Source of the DNA: Pseudomonas alcaligenes
GTDB lineage: Bacteria > Pseudomonadota > Gammaproteobacteria > Pseudomonadales > Pseudomonadaceae
Reading direction: 5' to 3'
Assembly: GCF_041729615.1 (NCBI RefSeq)
Contig: NZ_CP154874.1
Span: 1,989,001 to 2,053,000 of the forward strand
Length of the DNA stretch: 64,000 bases
This document shows, one piece after another, positions 1 through 9,894 of the stretch; the first letter of the stretch is position 1; each line of letters begins with the position of its first letter. A model generated the notes under the pieces. That model was not told where the DNA came from. It made no database searches and saw only the letters and a list, made by a program, of their open reading frames with translations. The translations under genes were made by a program, and so were the position numbers.

Positions 1-354
1 TGCCAGGTACTCGCTGCCCTCGCTGACGTTGGACTCGAAGAGGATGAAGATGACGCTCTGCGAGAACTCCTGGCCGTAGATCAGGAAGTAGCCGAAGCCG
101 GCCAGCGAGCACAGCCACAGCGGCACGCCGAGCAGCGCCGCCAGCAGCCGCGCCCGCGCCGGGAACAGCAGCAGCGGCACCAGCCACAAAGCGCTGAGCA
201 GGAAGGCCTGGCGGAACCCGGCGAAGCCGGCAGTGCCGGTCAGCTGGATCAGCAGCTGGGTCACCCCGGAGAAGTACCAGAAGAACAGGAACATCCAGCC
301 CAGCCCGGCCCAGTCGAAACCGCCACCGCGCCTGCCCTGCGCCGTCGTCGCCAT
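1..354 (-). CDS. Phosphoethanolamine transferase, N-terminal part (cut by window edge)
   Basis: The first 118 codons of a membrane protein are present; the rest lies beyond position 1. The visible part has three or four hydrophobic segments (about residues 18-40, 48-64 and 66-90), then the stretch ESNVSEGSEYL. This matches the N-terminal transmembrane region of EptA/CptA-type enzymes, which move phosphoethanolamine from phosphatidylethanolamine onto lipid A or LPS core in the inner membrane. The periplasmic sulfatase-fold catalytic domain is outside the window, so the exact substrate class cannot be told. The ATG at 352-354 is the first good start in frame. The assignment rests on the membrane-domain pattern only. 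Confidence 0.6.
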   Translation of the reverse strand, partial: MATTAQGRRGGGFDWAGLGWMFLFFWYFSGVTQLLIQLTGTAGFAGFRQAFLLSALWLVPLLLFPARARLLAALLGVPLWLCSLAGFGYFLIYGQEFSQSVIFILFESNVSEGSEYLA

Positions 355-444
355 GCACCATACCCCGTCGAATCGGTGGCCGGAGGAATTCCGGCCCATC
401 CGCCGATGGTGCCCAGGCGAAGCTGAAGGCTTCCTTAAGGCGCG

Positions 445-2505
445 CTACTCCAGCTGGAAATGCGCGGTGTTCTGCGCCAGGCTGCGGCTGCCGGCGCTGA
501 GGCGGTCGGCCACGCCATGCACGGTCTGCGCGCCCTCCAGCAGGGCGGCGGCGGCCTGGTCGACCTGCTGGATATTGCCGCTGACCTCCTCGGCGGTGGC
601 GGCCTGCTGCTCCACGGCGGCGGCGATCTGGGTCAGCATGTCGCTGACCCGCTGCACGGCGCCGGCGATCTCGCCCAGGTGGTCGCCCAGCTCGGTGACC
701 GCGCCGGCGTCCACCTCGGCCTGGCTGCAGGCGCTCTGCATCAGTTCCACCGACTGCAGCACCACGCGCTGCAGGGCCTCGACCGTGGCGCTGATCTCGC
801 GGGTGGAGTCCTGGGTGCGCTGCGACAGCGAGCGCACCTCGTCGGCCACCACGGCGAAGCCGCGGCCCTGCTCGCCGGCCCGCGCGGCCTCGATGGCGGC
901 ATTCAGCGCCAGCAGGTTGGTCTGCTCGGCGATGCCCTTGATCACGTCCACCACCCGGTCGATCTGCTGGGCCTGCTCGCGCAGTTCGGCCAGCGCGGCG
1001 GCGGTGTCGCCCAGGCGTGCGGTGAGCTGGCGCATGCTGGCGGTGGTCTGCTGGCTGCGCTGGTTGCTCTGCTCGGCGATGTGGCGGGTCTGGCTGGCGT
1101 CCTGCGCCGCCATCTCGCAGTTCTCCGCCACGCTCTGCGCGGTGGCCGCCATCTGCGTGGCGGCGGCGGCGATCTGGCTGACCTGCAGCTGTTGCTGCTC
1201 CACCGCGCCGAGGGCACGGCGCGCCTCGGCGCCGAGCACCTGCACGGTGTCGTCCAGCTCGGCGCTCTCGCGGTTGACCCCCTGCAACGAGCCGCGCAGC
1301 TGGGCCACCGCATCGTTCAGCGCAGCGCCGATCAGCGCCAGCTCGTCCCGGCCGTGCACGGTGACATGGCGGCGCAGGTCGCCATCGCGCAGCGACTGCG
1401 CCAGCGAGGTGATGCGCCAGCTGCTGCCGCGGATCGACGCCTGCAGGCAGACCAGGGCGTAGAGCGCCAGCAGCACCAGCACGCCGAAGGCGCCGAGGGT
1501 GATGATCAGCGCGCGCAAGGCCTTGTCGCGGTACTGGCCGAGGCGCGCGTCGAGCGCCTCCAGGGTGGCGCGCTGCAGCGCCTCGACATGCCCCTGGGCG
1601 CTGTCCATGCCCTGCTCGAAGCCGGCCACGTCGAGCTGGATGCCGCCGTCGCCGTACATGTTCTGGTCCAGCTCGGCGAGCCAGTCGTCCAGCCCGGCCA
1701 GGCTCTGGGCATAGACCTGGTTCCAGGCCGCCAGCGACTTCGGCAGCTCGCCCTGCAGGCGTTCGCCGAGCTTGCCCAGCTGCTGCCGCGACTCGCCGGT
1801 GGCGGCGCGGATCTCGCGCAGCTGCAGGCGGCTCTGCAGGCTGAACTGGCCGGCCGCCACGGCGCCCTGGCCGACGCTGGCCAGCACCCCGAGCTGCTGC
1901 TGCAGGCGCGGCGCGCCCTGGGTGCCGACCTGCATCAGCAGGTAGGTCTCCAGCCAGGGATCGAGGATCAGCCCGCTCTCGGTCGCCACCTGCTCGCGCA
2001 GGGTATTGAGCTGCTGCAGGGCGCGGGTGAAGCGCTCGTAGGCGTCCGGCCACCAGCCGATGCTGCCCAGGGCCTGGGCGCGCAGGCCGTCGCGCTGCGC
2101 CTGCAGGGCCTGCAGGCTGGCCAGCACCTGCTCGCCGGCGCCCTCCTCGGCGAGCGTCTGGCGCAACTGGTCCAGGGCCTGGTCCAGCTCCGCCTCGCTC
2201 TGCTGCAGGCGGGCGATAGCCGCCTGGGTCTCGGCCGTGGCCTCGCGATTGCGTTCGGTGGCCTTCCAGCGCGCGGTCAGGTTGCGCTGACGCACCAGCA
2301 CCAGCTCGACCCGGTCCAGCGCCTGCAGCTGCAGCACCCCGGAATGCTCGTCGTCGACCACCCGCAGCTTGCTCAGGTAGTTATCCCCGATCGACCAGGC
2401 GGCGTAAGCCAGCGGCAGGATGAACAACAGCGCCAGCAGCTGGAACTTGCGGGCGAAACTGAACCTCTCGAGTGCATTCACACCGGGCAGCAACAACGCA
2501 TTCAT
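445..2505 (-). CDS. Methyl-accepting chemotaxis protein
   Basis: Chemoreceptor of 686 residues. It has an N-terminal transmembrane segment (about 18-40), a long helical periplasmic sensing region, a second membrane segment near 330-356, a HAMP linker and a C-terminal cytoplasmic signalling domain. The conserved hairpin tip [19 protein letters not shown] identifies the MCP family, which signals through CheW/CheA. The sensing domain is all-helical and rich in Gln/Leu/Ala, so a four-helix or longer helical-bundle sensor is more likely than a Cache domain; the ligand is unknown. I chose the ATG at 2503-2505 because AGGAG lies 7 nt upstream; an upstream in-frame start at 2577 would add a 24-residue extension without family resemblance. 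No che genes are nearby, so it is an orphan receptor. Confidence 0.93.
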   Translation of the reverse strand: MNALLLPGVNALERFSFARKFQLLALLFILPLAYAAWSIGDNYLSKLRVVDDEHSGVLQLQALDRVELVLVRQRNLTARWKATERNREATAETQAAIARLQQSEAELDQALDQLRQTLAEEGAGEQVLASLQALQAQRDGLRAQALGSIGWWPDAYERFTRALQQLNTLREQVATESGLILDPWLETYLLMQVGTQGAPRLQQQLGVLASVGQGAVAAGQFSLQSRLQLREIRAATGESRQQLGKLGERLQGELPKSLAAWNQVYAQSLAGLDDWLAELDQNMYGDGGIQLDVAGFEQGMDSAQGHVEALQRATLEALDARLGQYRDKALRALIITLGAFGVLVLLALYALVCLQASIRGSSWRITSLAQSLRDGDLRRHVTVHGRDELALIGAALNDAVAQLRGSLQGVNRESAELDDTVQVLGAEARRALGAVEQQQLQVSQIAAAATQMAATAQSVAENCEMAAQDASQTRHIAEQSNQRSQQTTASMRQLTARLGDTAAALAELREQAQQIDRVVDVIKGIAEQTNLLALNAAIEAARAGEQGRGFAVVADEVRSLSQRTQDSTREISATVEALQRVVLQSVELMQSACSQAEVDAGAVTELGDHLGEIAGAVQRVSDMLTQIAAAVEQQAATAEEVSGNIQQVDQAAAALLEGAQTVHGVADRLSAGSRSLAQNTAHFQLE

Positions 2506-2698
2506 CGTCGAACTCCTGAATCGGACGAAACTGCGGAGCACCTGGACTAGCAATTGCCGAGCCATGCACTTCGCCACTTCGAGACTGTTCGTTACATATC
2601 GGAAGACTCACCGACTTCATGAGCTAAACGATAGAAGGCAATGCGCCATCGGGATGCGAAAAGGCGTCACCGGCACCGGGCCGCCCCCTCTGCGGCGC

Positions 2699-3475
2699 TC
2701 ACTGCCGGCCGAGCAGGGCCCGCAGGGCGGCGCTGTAGGTCCGCCCCACGCGGCACTCGGTGCCGTCGGCCAGCACGGCGACCCAGGCGGCGAAGGGCGC
2801 GGGGCGGAGGCGCACGACGGCACCGCGGCGCACTATGGTGCTGCGGTGGATGCGGATGAACGCATCCGGGGCCAGACGCTGCTCCAGCGCGGTCAGGGTC
2901 TCGTGGAACAGGTAGTTGGCGTCGGCCAGGTGGATGCGCACATAGTCGCGCTCGGCCTGCAGGCGGATGATGTCGTCCTGCAGGATACGCCGGTGTTCGC
3001 CACGCACCTTGACCCAGAACTCCCCTGGCGGTCGGGCCTGGGCACCCAGGGCCTGCTTGAGCGAGGCGATCACCTCCTGCAGCTCGGCGAGACGATCCGC
3101 CTGGCCACGCGAAAGCGCGGCCGTACGGGCGCGCGCCATGGCCAGGGCGAAACGCTCGGCATCGAGGGGCTTGGTCAGGTAGTCGACGGCGTTGACCTCG
3201 AAGGCGCGCAGGGCATGGTGGTCGAAGGCCGTGACGAAGACGAGCGCCGGCAATTCGCCGGCGAGCTGCTGCAGCACATCGAAACCGCTGCCACCCGGCA
3301 TCTGGATATCGAGCAGCAGGATGTCCGGGGCGCCGTCCCTGGCCAGGCGCAGGGTCTCGCCGACATCCGCGGCCTCGTCGATGCGACCGACCCAGTCGAG
3401 CTTGCGCAGCAGGCGGATCAGCCGGCGCCGGGCCAGCGGCTCGTCGTCGGCGACGAGAATGCTCAGGGCGCTCAT
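2699..3475 (-). CDS. LytTR-family DNA-binding response regulator
   Basis: Response regulator of 258 residues: receiver domain (about 4-120) with the acidic pocket DDE near 10-12, phospho-acceptor Asp56 in LLLDIQMP and Lys in the LTKPL motif, followed by a LytTR DNA-binding domain (about 155-255; FIRIHRSTIV). This is the AlgR/LytR class, which binds direct repeats upstream of target genes. The ATG at 3473-3475 overlaps the stop of the upstream kinase gene (ATGA), so the two are translationally coupled and are a cognate pair; a GTG four codons upstream is the alternative start. In Pseudomonas, AlgR-type regulators pair with His_kinase-family sensors, as here, but this pair is not next to hemC/algR-type neighbours and is probably a separate paralogue. 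Confidence 0.9.
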   Translation of the reverse strand: MSALSILVADDEPLARRRLIRLLRKLDWVGRIDEAADVGETLRLARDGAPDILLLDIQMPGGSGFDVLQQLAGELPALVFVTAFDHHALRAFEVNAVDYLTKPLDAERFALAMARARTAALSRGQADRLAELQEVIASLKQALGAQARPPGEFWVKVRGEHRRILQDDIIRLQAERDYVRIHLADANYLFHETLTALEQRLAPDAFIRIHRSTIVRRGAVVRLRPAPFAAWVAVLADGTECRVGRTYSAALRALLGRQ

Positions 3476-4536
3476 GCGCAGCGCCACGGCAGATCGATGA
3501 CCGCGAGGTAGCGATCCGCGCCCACCGGGCCGGAAGAGAACCGGCCATTGTCCTGGAAGCGCAGGCGCAGGCGCTCCGCCACGTTGCGCAAACCGACCCC
3601 CATGCCCGGCCGGCGCCCCGCCGGCGCCGCCTCTGCGGCCATGCTGTTCTCCACGCTGATGTGCAGCCTTTCACCCTCGCGCGCGGCCCGCAGCGTGATA
3701 TCCACCGGACCGGTCGCCACGCCCACGCCGTGCTTGATCGCGTTCTCGATCAGCGGCTGCAGGATCAGGCTGGGCACCAGGGCATCGCGCGCCTCCTCGG
3801 CCAGCTCGACGCGAAAGCTCATGCGGTCGGAGAAGCGCTCGCGCTCGATCGCCAGGTACTCCTCCTGCAAGCCCAGCTCGTCGCCCAGCGGGACATCGTG
3901 CATGGGATCGAGCGACAGGGTGGTCCGCATGAAATTGGAAAGCGACATCAGCATGCGCTCGGCGCGGGTGGCGGCGCCCTCCTCGATCAGACCGGCAATC
4001 GAGTTGAGCGTGTTGAACAGGAAGTGCGGATTGACCTGGTAGCGCAGCGCCTGCATCTGCGCCGCCAGGGCCTCCTCGCGCACGGCTGCCAGGCGCCGCT
4101 CGCGATCGCGAACCTCGAAGCAGTAGAGCAGGGCGATGAACAGGCAGGACCAGCCGAACAGCATCGAGGCGCCCTCGATCAGCATGTAGCCGGAGTACAC
4201 CGGATCGAAGCTGACCGGCTCGGGGTACTCGCAGATCAGGTAGTTGAGGAAGTCGATGGCGACGAACAGGGGCGCCAGCGCCGCCGTCATCAGGAAGCTG
4301 AGAATGGCCTTGCTGGGGAATTCGAGCCCCCTCAGGCGAAACAGCAGCAGCGACATGCCGAAGGTCATCAGCGCACCGGCGCCGAACAGCACGAACTTCA
4401 GCGGCGCCGACTGCAACGGATCGATATTGATGAAGTAACCCAGAATGCTGTCGGCGACGAACATGCACGTCCAGTAGATGAGACTGAGCTGCAGGGTCGC
4501 CCGCACCAGCCCGTCGAAGCCTTTCGTTTCCCTCAT
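3472..4536 (-). CDS. Sensor histidine kinase (His_kinase/LytS type)
   Basis: Membrane kinase of 354 residues. The N-terminal half carries about four transmembrane segments (roughly 15-35, 45-66, 75-100, 120-145) with no obvious extracytoplasmic sensor domain. The C-terminal half has the PF06580 kinase signature NPHFLFNTLNSI (phospho-acceptor His) and a HATPase domain with LQPLIENAIKHG and GVGLRNVAERL. FimS/AlgZ and LytS belong to this group. It should phosphorylate the overlapping LytTR regulator downstream. A GGAGG 4 nt before the ATG supports the start. The signal sensed cannot be read from the sequence. Confidence 0.9.
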   Translation of the reverse strand: MRETKGFDGLVRATLQLSLIYWTCMFVADSILGYFINIDPLQSAPLKFVLFGAGALMTFGMSLLLFRLRGLEFPSKAILSFLMTAALAPLFVAIDFLNYLICEYPEPVSFDPVYSGYMLIEGASMLFGWSCLFIALLYCFEVRDRERRLAAVREEALAAQMQALRYQVNPHFLFNTLNSIAGLIEEGAATRAERMLMSLSNFMRTTLSLDPMHDVPLGDELGLQEEYLAIERERFSDRMSFRVELAEEARDALVPSLILQPLIENAIKHGVGVATGPVDITLRAAREGERLHISVENSMAAEAAPAGRRPGMGVGLRNVAERLRLRFQDNGRFSSGPVGADRYLAVIDLPWRCA

Positions 4537-4756
4537 GCTGCCTCCGTGCCCATCCGCAGAGCCTGTGTGGCCGAGCCGCCGGTCGATGAAAAACCGCCAT
4601 TGGCAGAAATCTCCGTCACTGGCGGCAATGCCGATAGCGCTTGGCCGAAAACCGCTTGGCCAGCCTCTCGCCGCCTACTTAGAGTCCCTCCACCCGGCCC
4701 GGCCGGGAAGTCGGAATCATTATCTTCACATGCGCAACGACAAACGAGGGACTGTC

Positions 4757-5089
4757 ATGAACAAGCTTTTCCGCGCCACCCGCCTGCTCGCCCTGCTGGC
4801 CGCCGCACAATGGATCGCCGGCTGCGCGGCAATCGCCGAAAAGACCAACTCGCTGAGCGATGAGAGAGTCGTCGCGGAAACGGCGGGGGTGCTCGGCTAC
4901 TCTCCGAGCCAACTCGAACTGCTGGCACGGCGCACCAGCGGGACCAATACCTACGCCGAGCTGCGGGCCGACAATGGCAGCGAGTTCAACTGCATCATCA
5001 ATGGCGGCAACCTGGCCACTTTCGGCGCCATCAACCCACCCAGCTGCGCGAAGAAGGGCGAAATCCTCAGGAGCGGACCGGGGCAGTGA
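4757..5089 (+). CDS. Small lipoprotein, unknown function
   Basis: A 110-residue protein with a lysine/arginine n-region, a hydrophobic core and the lipobox IAGC at about 19-22, so it should be a lipidated envelope protein. The mature part is short, with two further cysteines (CIINGG and PPSCAKK) that could form a disulfide. GAGGG lies 6 nt before the ATG at 4757. It is divergent from the kinase gene across a 220-bp gap. I do not recognise a family; small lipoproteins of this layout are common in Pseudomonas. Confidence 0.72.
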   Translation: MNKLFRATRLLALLAAAQWIAGCAAIAEKTNSLSDERVVAETAGVLGYSPSQLELLARRTSGTNTYAELRADNGSEFNCIINGGNLATFGAINPPSCAKKGEILRSGPGQ

Positions 5090-5199
5090 CGACTCAGGGG
5101 CACGCACTGGCGAGGGTATGCAGAATTTTGTGTACCCGGGGTTAGGTTCTACCCTTTGACTCAGCCCCTGCAACAGCCCTCAACATGAATGGAATCCCG

Positions 5200-6012
5200 A
5201 TGAAATTTCCTGTGTTCTTTGTATTGGTAGCGGTTGCTTTGATCGCGCAACCCGCATGGGCGAACTACCCGTGCCCGGGTGGTCCCGGGCCTGGCGAACA
5301 GCAGATCGGCGTTGGCGGTGGCTCGCATGGAATTGCCGCTGTTCCTCTGTGCGTGCAAACCGGTGGCGGGGCTGACAGCGCTGGCGGTGGAGGCACTGGC
5401 GGTGGGTACGCGGGCTACAGATGTGACGGCTGCAATATTTTTGCCGACCCCGGCCCGCCCAGCTACGACGCCATTGGCATCGCCATCGACAAGCAGACGG
5501 CCAGAAACGAGGAAATTCAGAAGAAAATGCTGGAAGCCGAAGCAAAACTACAGAGGCTGGAAGCGGATCCGGACTACCAGCGCTACAAGCAGGGTGAATG
5601 GAAAATCTTTCAGGGTAAGAAGGATTCGGCCCCCGGGGACAATTGCACTGCCATGTGGAGCAAAGAGGGTGGCGCGGTCAGCATTGTCGGGCCCGGAAAA
5701 GCCTACCGGGGTGGCATGCTGATCTTCTGGAGCGCGGACATTCCCAGGCCATCGAACACACAAACCGTGGCGGTGACTCTTAAGCAGTCGAAGTATCAGG
5801 CGCAGTCGGTGAACGCGTTGAATTTTTCGGTACCGGGTATTCCGTTCGGCGCGATCGGCCTGACAGTGCCGAACATTGAAGCTGCGCTGAACACGATGCT
5901 GGATGTCGAGCATTTCATCGTCGAGATGGGCGGGCGTGCCGTTGCAGATATCGACTGGACCGATGGCTTGGCAGCTCGCGCCAAGCTGAATCAATGCGTC
6001 AGTAACCGCTAG
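5200..6012 (+). CDS. Secreted protein of unknown function
   Basis: A 270-residue protein with a Sec signal peptide (MKFPVFFVLVAVALIAQPAWA). A Gly/Pro/Cys-rich N-terminal part follows (CPGGPGPGE, VPLC, a glycine run, CDGC), then a coiled-coil-prone charged stretch (about 90-125) and a C-terminal globular part with CTAMWSKEGG and a final Cys near the end. The N-terminal CPGGPGPGE...VPLC pattern resembles the start of some DUF4189 secreted proteins, but the DUF4189 core is not evident; I leave it unassigned. An in-frame ATG 5 codons upstream (5185) is possible; 5200 is preferred because the signal peptide begins there. Codon use is less GC-biased than in neighbouring genes, which may mean later acquisition. 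Confidence 0.7.
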   Translation: MKFPVFFVLVAVALIAQPAWANYPCPGGPGPGEQQIGVGGGSHGIAAVPLCVQTGGGADSAGGGGTGGGYAGYRCDGCNIFADPGPPSYDAIGIAIDKQTARNEEIQKKMLEAEAKLQRLEADPDYQRYKQGEWKIFQGKKDSAPGDNCTAMWSKEGGAVSIVGPGKAYRGGMLIFWSADIPRPSNTQTVAVTLKQSKYQAQSVNALNFSVPGIPFGAIGLTVPNIEAALNTMLDVEHFIVEMGGRAVADIDWTDGLAARAKLNQCVSNR

Positions 6013-6092
6013 CAGCCCCTGCCACCAGACAGTCACCTCCGGCCAAGCTTGACTGCCTGGAAAAGAGGCACCGTCTTCTCATACATCCGGCC

Positions 6093-6125
6093 AATAAAAA
6101 ACCCCGCCAGATCACTCTGGCGGGG
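6093..6125 (-). terminator. Rho-independent terminator after typA
   Basis: A perfect 10-bp stem, CCCCGCCAGA (6102-6111) / TCTGGCGGGG (6116-6125), with a TCAC loop. On the minus strand it is followed by a TTTTTT tract, so it terminates typA; it may also stop readthrough from the convergent gene ending at 6012. Confidence 0.9.
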
Positions 6126-6155
6126 TTCTGCTCGTAACGCAGAAGTTGCGCCGGG

Positions 6156-7973
6156 TTAGACCTTGCTGCGCTCGTAGCGCTTGCGGTCGTTCTCGTTGAG
6201 CAGTTTCTTGCGCAGACGGATGGACTTCGGGGTCACCTCGACCAGTTCGTCCTCGTCGATGAACTCCAGCGCCTGCTCCAGGGTGAACTTCAGCGCCGGG
6301 GTCAGCTGGATGGTCTCGTCCTTGCCGGAAGCGCGCATGTTGTCGAGCTTCTTGGCCTTGGTCGGGTTGATCACCAGGTCGTTGTCGCGGCTGTGGATGC
6401 CGGCCAGCTGGCCTTCGTAGACTTCGTCGCCCGGGGACAGGAACAGCTTGCCGCGGTCCTGCAGGGTTTCCAGGGAGTAGGTCAGCGCGGTGCCGGTGGC
6501 CATGGAGACCAGCACGCCGTTCTGGCGGTGGGCGACGTCGCCGGCCTTGACCGGACCGTAGTGGTCGAAGGTCGAGGTGAGGATGCCGGTGCCCGAGGTC
6601 ATGGTCAGGAAGGCGTTACGGAAGCCGATCAGGCCGCGCGCCGGGATGATGTATTCCAGGCGGATACGGCCCTTGCCGTCGGGGATCATGTTGGTCATGT
6701 CGCCCTTGCGCATGCCCATCTGCTCCATCACCGGGCCCTGGTGCTGCTCCTCGATGTCGATGGTGACGTTCTCGTAGGGCTCCTGCTTGACGCCGTCCTT
6801 CTCGATGATCACCACTTCCGGGCGACCCACGGCCAGCTCGAAGCCTTCACGGCGCATGGTTTCGATCAGTACCGACAGGTGCAGCTCGCCACGGCCGGAG
6901 ACCTTGAACTTCTCGGCGGAATCGCCCGGCTCGACGCGCAGCGCGACGTTGTGCAGCAGTTCCTTTTCCAGACGGTCCTTGATGTTGCGGCTGGTGACGA
7001 ACTTGCCTTCCTTGCCGGCGAACGGCGAGTCGTTGACCTGGAAGGTCATGCTCACGGTCGGCTGGTCGACGGTCAGCGGCGGGCGGGCCTCGACGCAGGC
7101 CGGGTCGCACAGGGTGTCGGAGATGAACAGCTCTTCCATGCCGGACACGCAGACGATGTCGCCGGCCTCGGCTTCCGCCACTTCCACGCGCTGCAGGCCG
7201 TGGTGGCCCATGATCTTCAGCACGCGGCCGTTGCGCTTGGTGCCGTCGTCGCTGATGGCCACCACCGGGGTGTTGGACTTGATGCGGCCACGCACGATGC
7301 GGCCGATGCCGATCACGCCGAGGAAGCTGTTGTAGTCCAGCTGCGAGATCTGCATCTGGAACGGGCCTTCGGTGTCGACCTGCGGGGCCGGCACGTGGTC
7401 GACGATGGCCTGGAACAGGGCATCCATGTTGTCGTCCATCTTCTCGTGGTCGAGGCCGGCGATGCCGTTCAGGGCGCTGGCGTAGACGATCGGGAAGTCC
7501 AGCTGCTCGTCGGTGGCGCCGAGGTTGTCGAACAGGTCGAAGATCTGGTCGATGACCCAGTCCGGACGCGCGCCCGGACGGTCGATCTTGTTGACCACGA
7601 CGATCGGACGCAGGCCGGCCTTGAAAGCCTTCTGGGTCACGAAACGGGTCTGCGGCATGGGGCCGTCCTGGGCGTCGACCACCAGCAGCACGGAGTCGAC
7701 CATCGACATCACGCGCTCGACCTCACCGCCGAAGTCGGCGTGGCCGGGGGTATCGACGATGTTGATGTTGTAGCCGTTCCACTTGATGGCGGTGTTCTTC
7801 GCCAGGATGGTGATGCCGCGTTCCTTTTCCTGGTCGTTGGAGTCCATCACGCGCTCGTTCTCCGCTTCTTTGCGGTCGAGGGTGCCGGAGAGCTTGAGGA
7901 GCTTGTCCACCAGGGTGGTCTTGCCATGGTCGACGTGGGCGATGATGGCGATGTTGCGCAGTTTTTCGATCAC
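6156..7973 (-). CDS. typA: Ribosome-associated GTPase TypA/BipA
   Basis: Translational GTPase of 605 residues, the usual family length. G-domain motifs are clear: P-loop AHVDHGKT near residue 12, RGITI switch I, DTPGH, NKID and SAL. They are followed by the EF-G-like beta-barrel domain and the BipA-specific C-terminal domain ([20 protein letters not shown]-type end). It binds ribosomes and helps 50S assembly and growth under stress and cold. It is a single gene with its own terminator, and is followed upstream by thiI as in other pseudomonads. Confidence 0.98.
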   Translation of the reverse strand: MIEKLRNIAIIAHVDHGKTTLVDKLLKLSGTLDRKEAENERVMDSNDQEKERGITILAKNTAIKWNGYNINIVDTPGHADFGGEVERVMSMVDSVLLVVDAQDGPMPQTRFVTQKAFKAGLRPIVVVNKIDRPGARPDWVIDQIFDLFDNLGATDEQLDFPIVYASALNGIAGLDHEKMDDNMDALFQAIVDHVPAPQVDTEGPFQMQISQLDYNSFLGVIGIGRIVRGRIKSNTPVVAISDDGTKRNGRVLKIMGHHGLQRVEVAEAEAGDIVCVSGMEELFISDTLCDPACVEARPPLTVDQPTVSMTFQVNDSPFAGKEGKFVTSRNIKDRLEKELLHNVALRVEPGDSAEKFKVSGRGELHLSVLIETMRREGFELAVGRPEVVIIEKDGVKQEPYENVTIDIEEQHQGPVMEQMGMRKGDMTNMIPDGKGRIRLEYIIPARGLIGFRNAFLTMTSGTGILTSTFDHYGPVKAGDVAHRQNGVLVSMATGTALTYSLETLQDRGKLFLSPGDEVYEGQLAGIHSRDNDLVINPTKAKKLDNMRASGKDETIQLTPALKFTLEQALEFIDEDELVEVTPKSIRLRKKLLNENDRKRYERSKV

Positions 7974-8106
7974 GATGTCGTCTCGATTGAAGATTCTGAA
8001 AGCTGTGGCCCGGCAGTGTGCCTGGCCGTTGTGAACTCGGGATTACGCACCGCGACGCTGGTCGGGAGGGCGGTGGCGGATGCTGCCACCGAGCAGGCCG
8101 GCCCTT

Positions 8107-9564
8107 TTAATGCGGGCGATAGACGCGAACATTGGCATGCCCCTCGCTGAGCAGATGATGGGCATGCAGGCGGCTCATGACGCCTTTGTCGCAATACAGC
8201 AGGTACTGGCGGTTCTCATCCAGTTCCTTGAACTTGTTGTTCAGCGCGTAGAACGGCATGGTCTGCACCTCCACACCCTCGAGCTGCAGCGGCTCGTCCT
8301 CGGCGGCATCCGGGTGGCGGATGTCGAGGACGATCTGCCCGGCCAGCGCCTCGGCCACTTCCTCGACCTGCAGATCCTCGCCCAGCTCGTCGATCACCCG
8401 GTCCACCGTGACCCGGCGCGCGCGCTCCAGGGCACGCTCGAGGATGGCCATGTCGAACTGCGCCTCCTCGTGCTCGATGCGGTAGGGCTTGGCCTTGGTC
8501 GTCGGGTTGACCGAGATCACCCCGCAGTACTCGGGCATGTTCTTGGCGAACTCGGCGGTGCCGATGCGCACGGCGGTATCGATGATGTCCTGCTTGTGCG
8601 CGGCGATCAGCGGGCGCAGCACCAGGGTATCGGTGACCGCATCGATCACCGAGAGGTTCGGTAGGGTCTGGCTGGACACCTGGCTGATCGCCTCGCCGGT
8701 CACCAGCGCATCGATGTACAGGTCCTCGGCGATGCGGCTGGCGGCGCGCAGCATCATGCGCTTGAGCACCACGCCCATCTGGCTGTTGTCGACCTTGGAC
8801 AGGATCTCGCCGACCACTTCCTCGAACGGCACGCTGATGAACAGCACGCGGTGCGAGCTGCCGAACTTCTGCCACAGGTGATGCGCCACTTCCATCACGC
8901 CCAGCTCGTGGGCGCGACCGCCGAGGTTGAAGAAGCAGAAGTGGGTGAGCAGGCCGCGGCGCATCATCTGGTAGGCGGCGACCGTGGAGTCGAAGCCGCC
9001 GCTCATCAGCACCAGGGTCTGCTCGATCGAGCCCAGCGGGTAGCCGCCGAGCCCCTGGTGCTGGGCATGGATGATCAGCAGGCGGTCGTAACGCACCTCG
9101 AAGCGCGCCTCGACCTCGGGCTTCTTCAGGTCGATGCCGGCGGCTCCGCACTCGCGGCGCAGACGGCTGCCGACGTGGGTCGCCAGGTCCACCGAGGAAA
9201 AATCATGGGTATTGCCGGCACGCTTGCAGCGCACGGCGAAGACCTTGCCGGCGATCTGTGCACCAAAATGCGCGCGGCACTTCTCGAAGGTGTCGTCGAA
9301 GTCGACATAGGGGTATTCGTGCACTTCGAGGAAGTGCGCAATGCCCGGCGTGCAGCGCAGGCGCTCGAACATCTCCAGCTGCACCTTGCGCTCGCTCACC
9401 CGGCTGATCAGGTCGAGGTTGTCCCATTCGCCCTGCACCTCCAGCTCGGGGTCCAGGTCACGCAGCACCGTGCGGATGTTCTTCGCCAGCTGGCGGATGA
9501 ACTGCTTGCGCACCGGCCGGCTCTTGATGGTGATTTCCGCGAAGGGTTTGACGATCAGTTTCAT
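8107..9564 (-). CDS. thiI: tRNA 4-thiouridine sulfurtransferase ThiI
   Basis: A 485-residue long-form ThiI. It has an N-terminal ferredoxin-like and THUMP region (about 1-165), a PP-loop ATP-pyrophosphatase domain with SGGFDS near 190, and a C-terminal rhodanese domain ending with the persulfide-forming Cys in YCDKGVMS. The enzyme makes s4U8 in tRNA; the rhodanese domain also supports sulfur transfer to ThiS in thiamin-thiazole synthesis. thiS and thiG are in this window (about 20 kb away). It is transcribed divergently from glnA. Confidence 0.97.
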   Translation of the reverse strand: MKLIVKPFAEITIKSRPVRKQFIRQLAKNIRTVLRDLDPELEVQGEWDNLDLISRVSERKVQLEMFERLRCTPGIAHFLEVHEYPYVDFDDTFEKCRAHFGAQIAGKVFAVRCKRAGNTHDFSSVDLATHVGSRLRRECGAAGIDLKKPEVEARFEVRYDRLLIIHAQHQGLGGYPLGSIEQTLVLMSGGFDSTVAAYQMMRRGLLTHFCFFNLGGRAHELGVMEVAHHLWQKFGSSHRVLFISVPFEEVVGEILSKVDNSQMGVVLKRMMLRAASRIAEDLYIDALVTGEAISQVSSQTLPNLSVIDAVTDTLVLRPLIAAHKQDIIDTAVRIGTAEFAKNMPEYCGVISVNPTTKAKPYRIEHEEAQFDMAILERALERARRVTVDRVIDELGEDLQVEEVAEALAGQIVLDIRHPDAAEDEPLQLEGVEVQTMPFYALNNKFKELDENRQYLLYCDKGVMSRLHAHHLLSEGHANVRVYRPH

Positions 9565-9662
9565 GGAATAGCGGGTGCCGGGCGGGATGCCGAAAAACAG
9601 GGGCGCGGATTATAGCGGAAATTGTTCAAGCTTTGACCAAAAACAACTTCACGGGCGATTAG

Positions 9663-9677
9663 GCACCAAAATAGTGC
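9663..9677. promoter_or_regulatory. NtrC-type binding site upstream of glnA (site 1)
   Basis: GCACCAAAATAGTGC matches the dyad GCACC-N5-GGTGC with one mismatch. It lies about 120 bp upstream of the -24 element of the glnA sigma-54 promoter, the usual enhancer distance. Confidence 0.7.
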
Positions 9678-9690
9678 TCTTTGTATTTAT

Positions 9691-9709
9691 TGCGATCCAT
9701 CTTGGTGCA
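9691..9709. promoter_or_regulatory. Weaker NtrC-type site upstream of glnA (site 2)
   Basis: A good half-site TTGGTGCA is paired with a poorly conserved second half (TGCGATC). It is about 28 bp downstream of site 1, so the two sites are spaced for co-operative NtrC binding. The weak arm makes this tentative. Confidence 0.45.
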
Positions 9710-9780
9710 TAAAACTGCTCAAAAAATCGCCACAGACCGCGCACCCCCTGGGTTTCAGGGCTCCAGCCCATTCCGGGGCA

Positions 9781-9797
9781 CTGGCATGCAATTTGCT
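9781..9797 (+). promoter_or_regulatory. Sigma-54 promoter of glnA
   Basis: CTGGCATGCAATTTGCT fits the -24/-12 consensus TGGCAC-N5-TTGC with GG at 9783-9784 and GC at 9795-9796, 12 bp apart centre to centre. Transcription should start near 9809, leaving a leader of about 86 nt before glnA. Confidence 0.88.
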
Positions 9798-9894
9798 CCC
9801 TTGTGAGGCAGCCTGGTCTGGCGGACTATCCCGCCCGGCTTTGCACCTATTCCGGAGGCCGGCCCAGCCAGCTTCCTTCCACCTGGAGGACACC

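Noticed and set aside
460..2550. Long open frame on the plus strand across the chemoreceptor gene
   Set aside because: It is antisense to a clear MCP gene, has low-complexity Ala/Gln/Leu composition and no ribosome site. It is an effect of high GC3.
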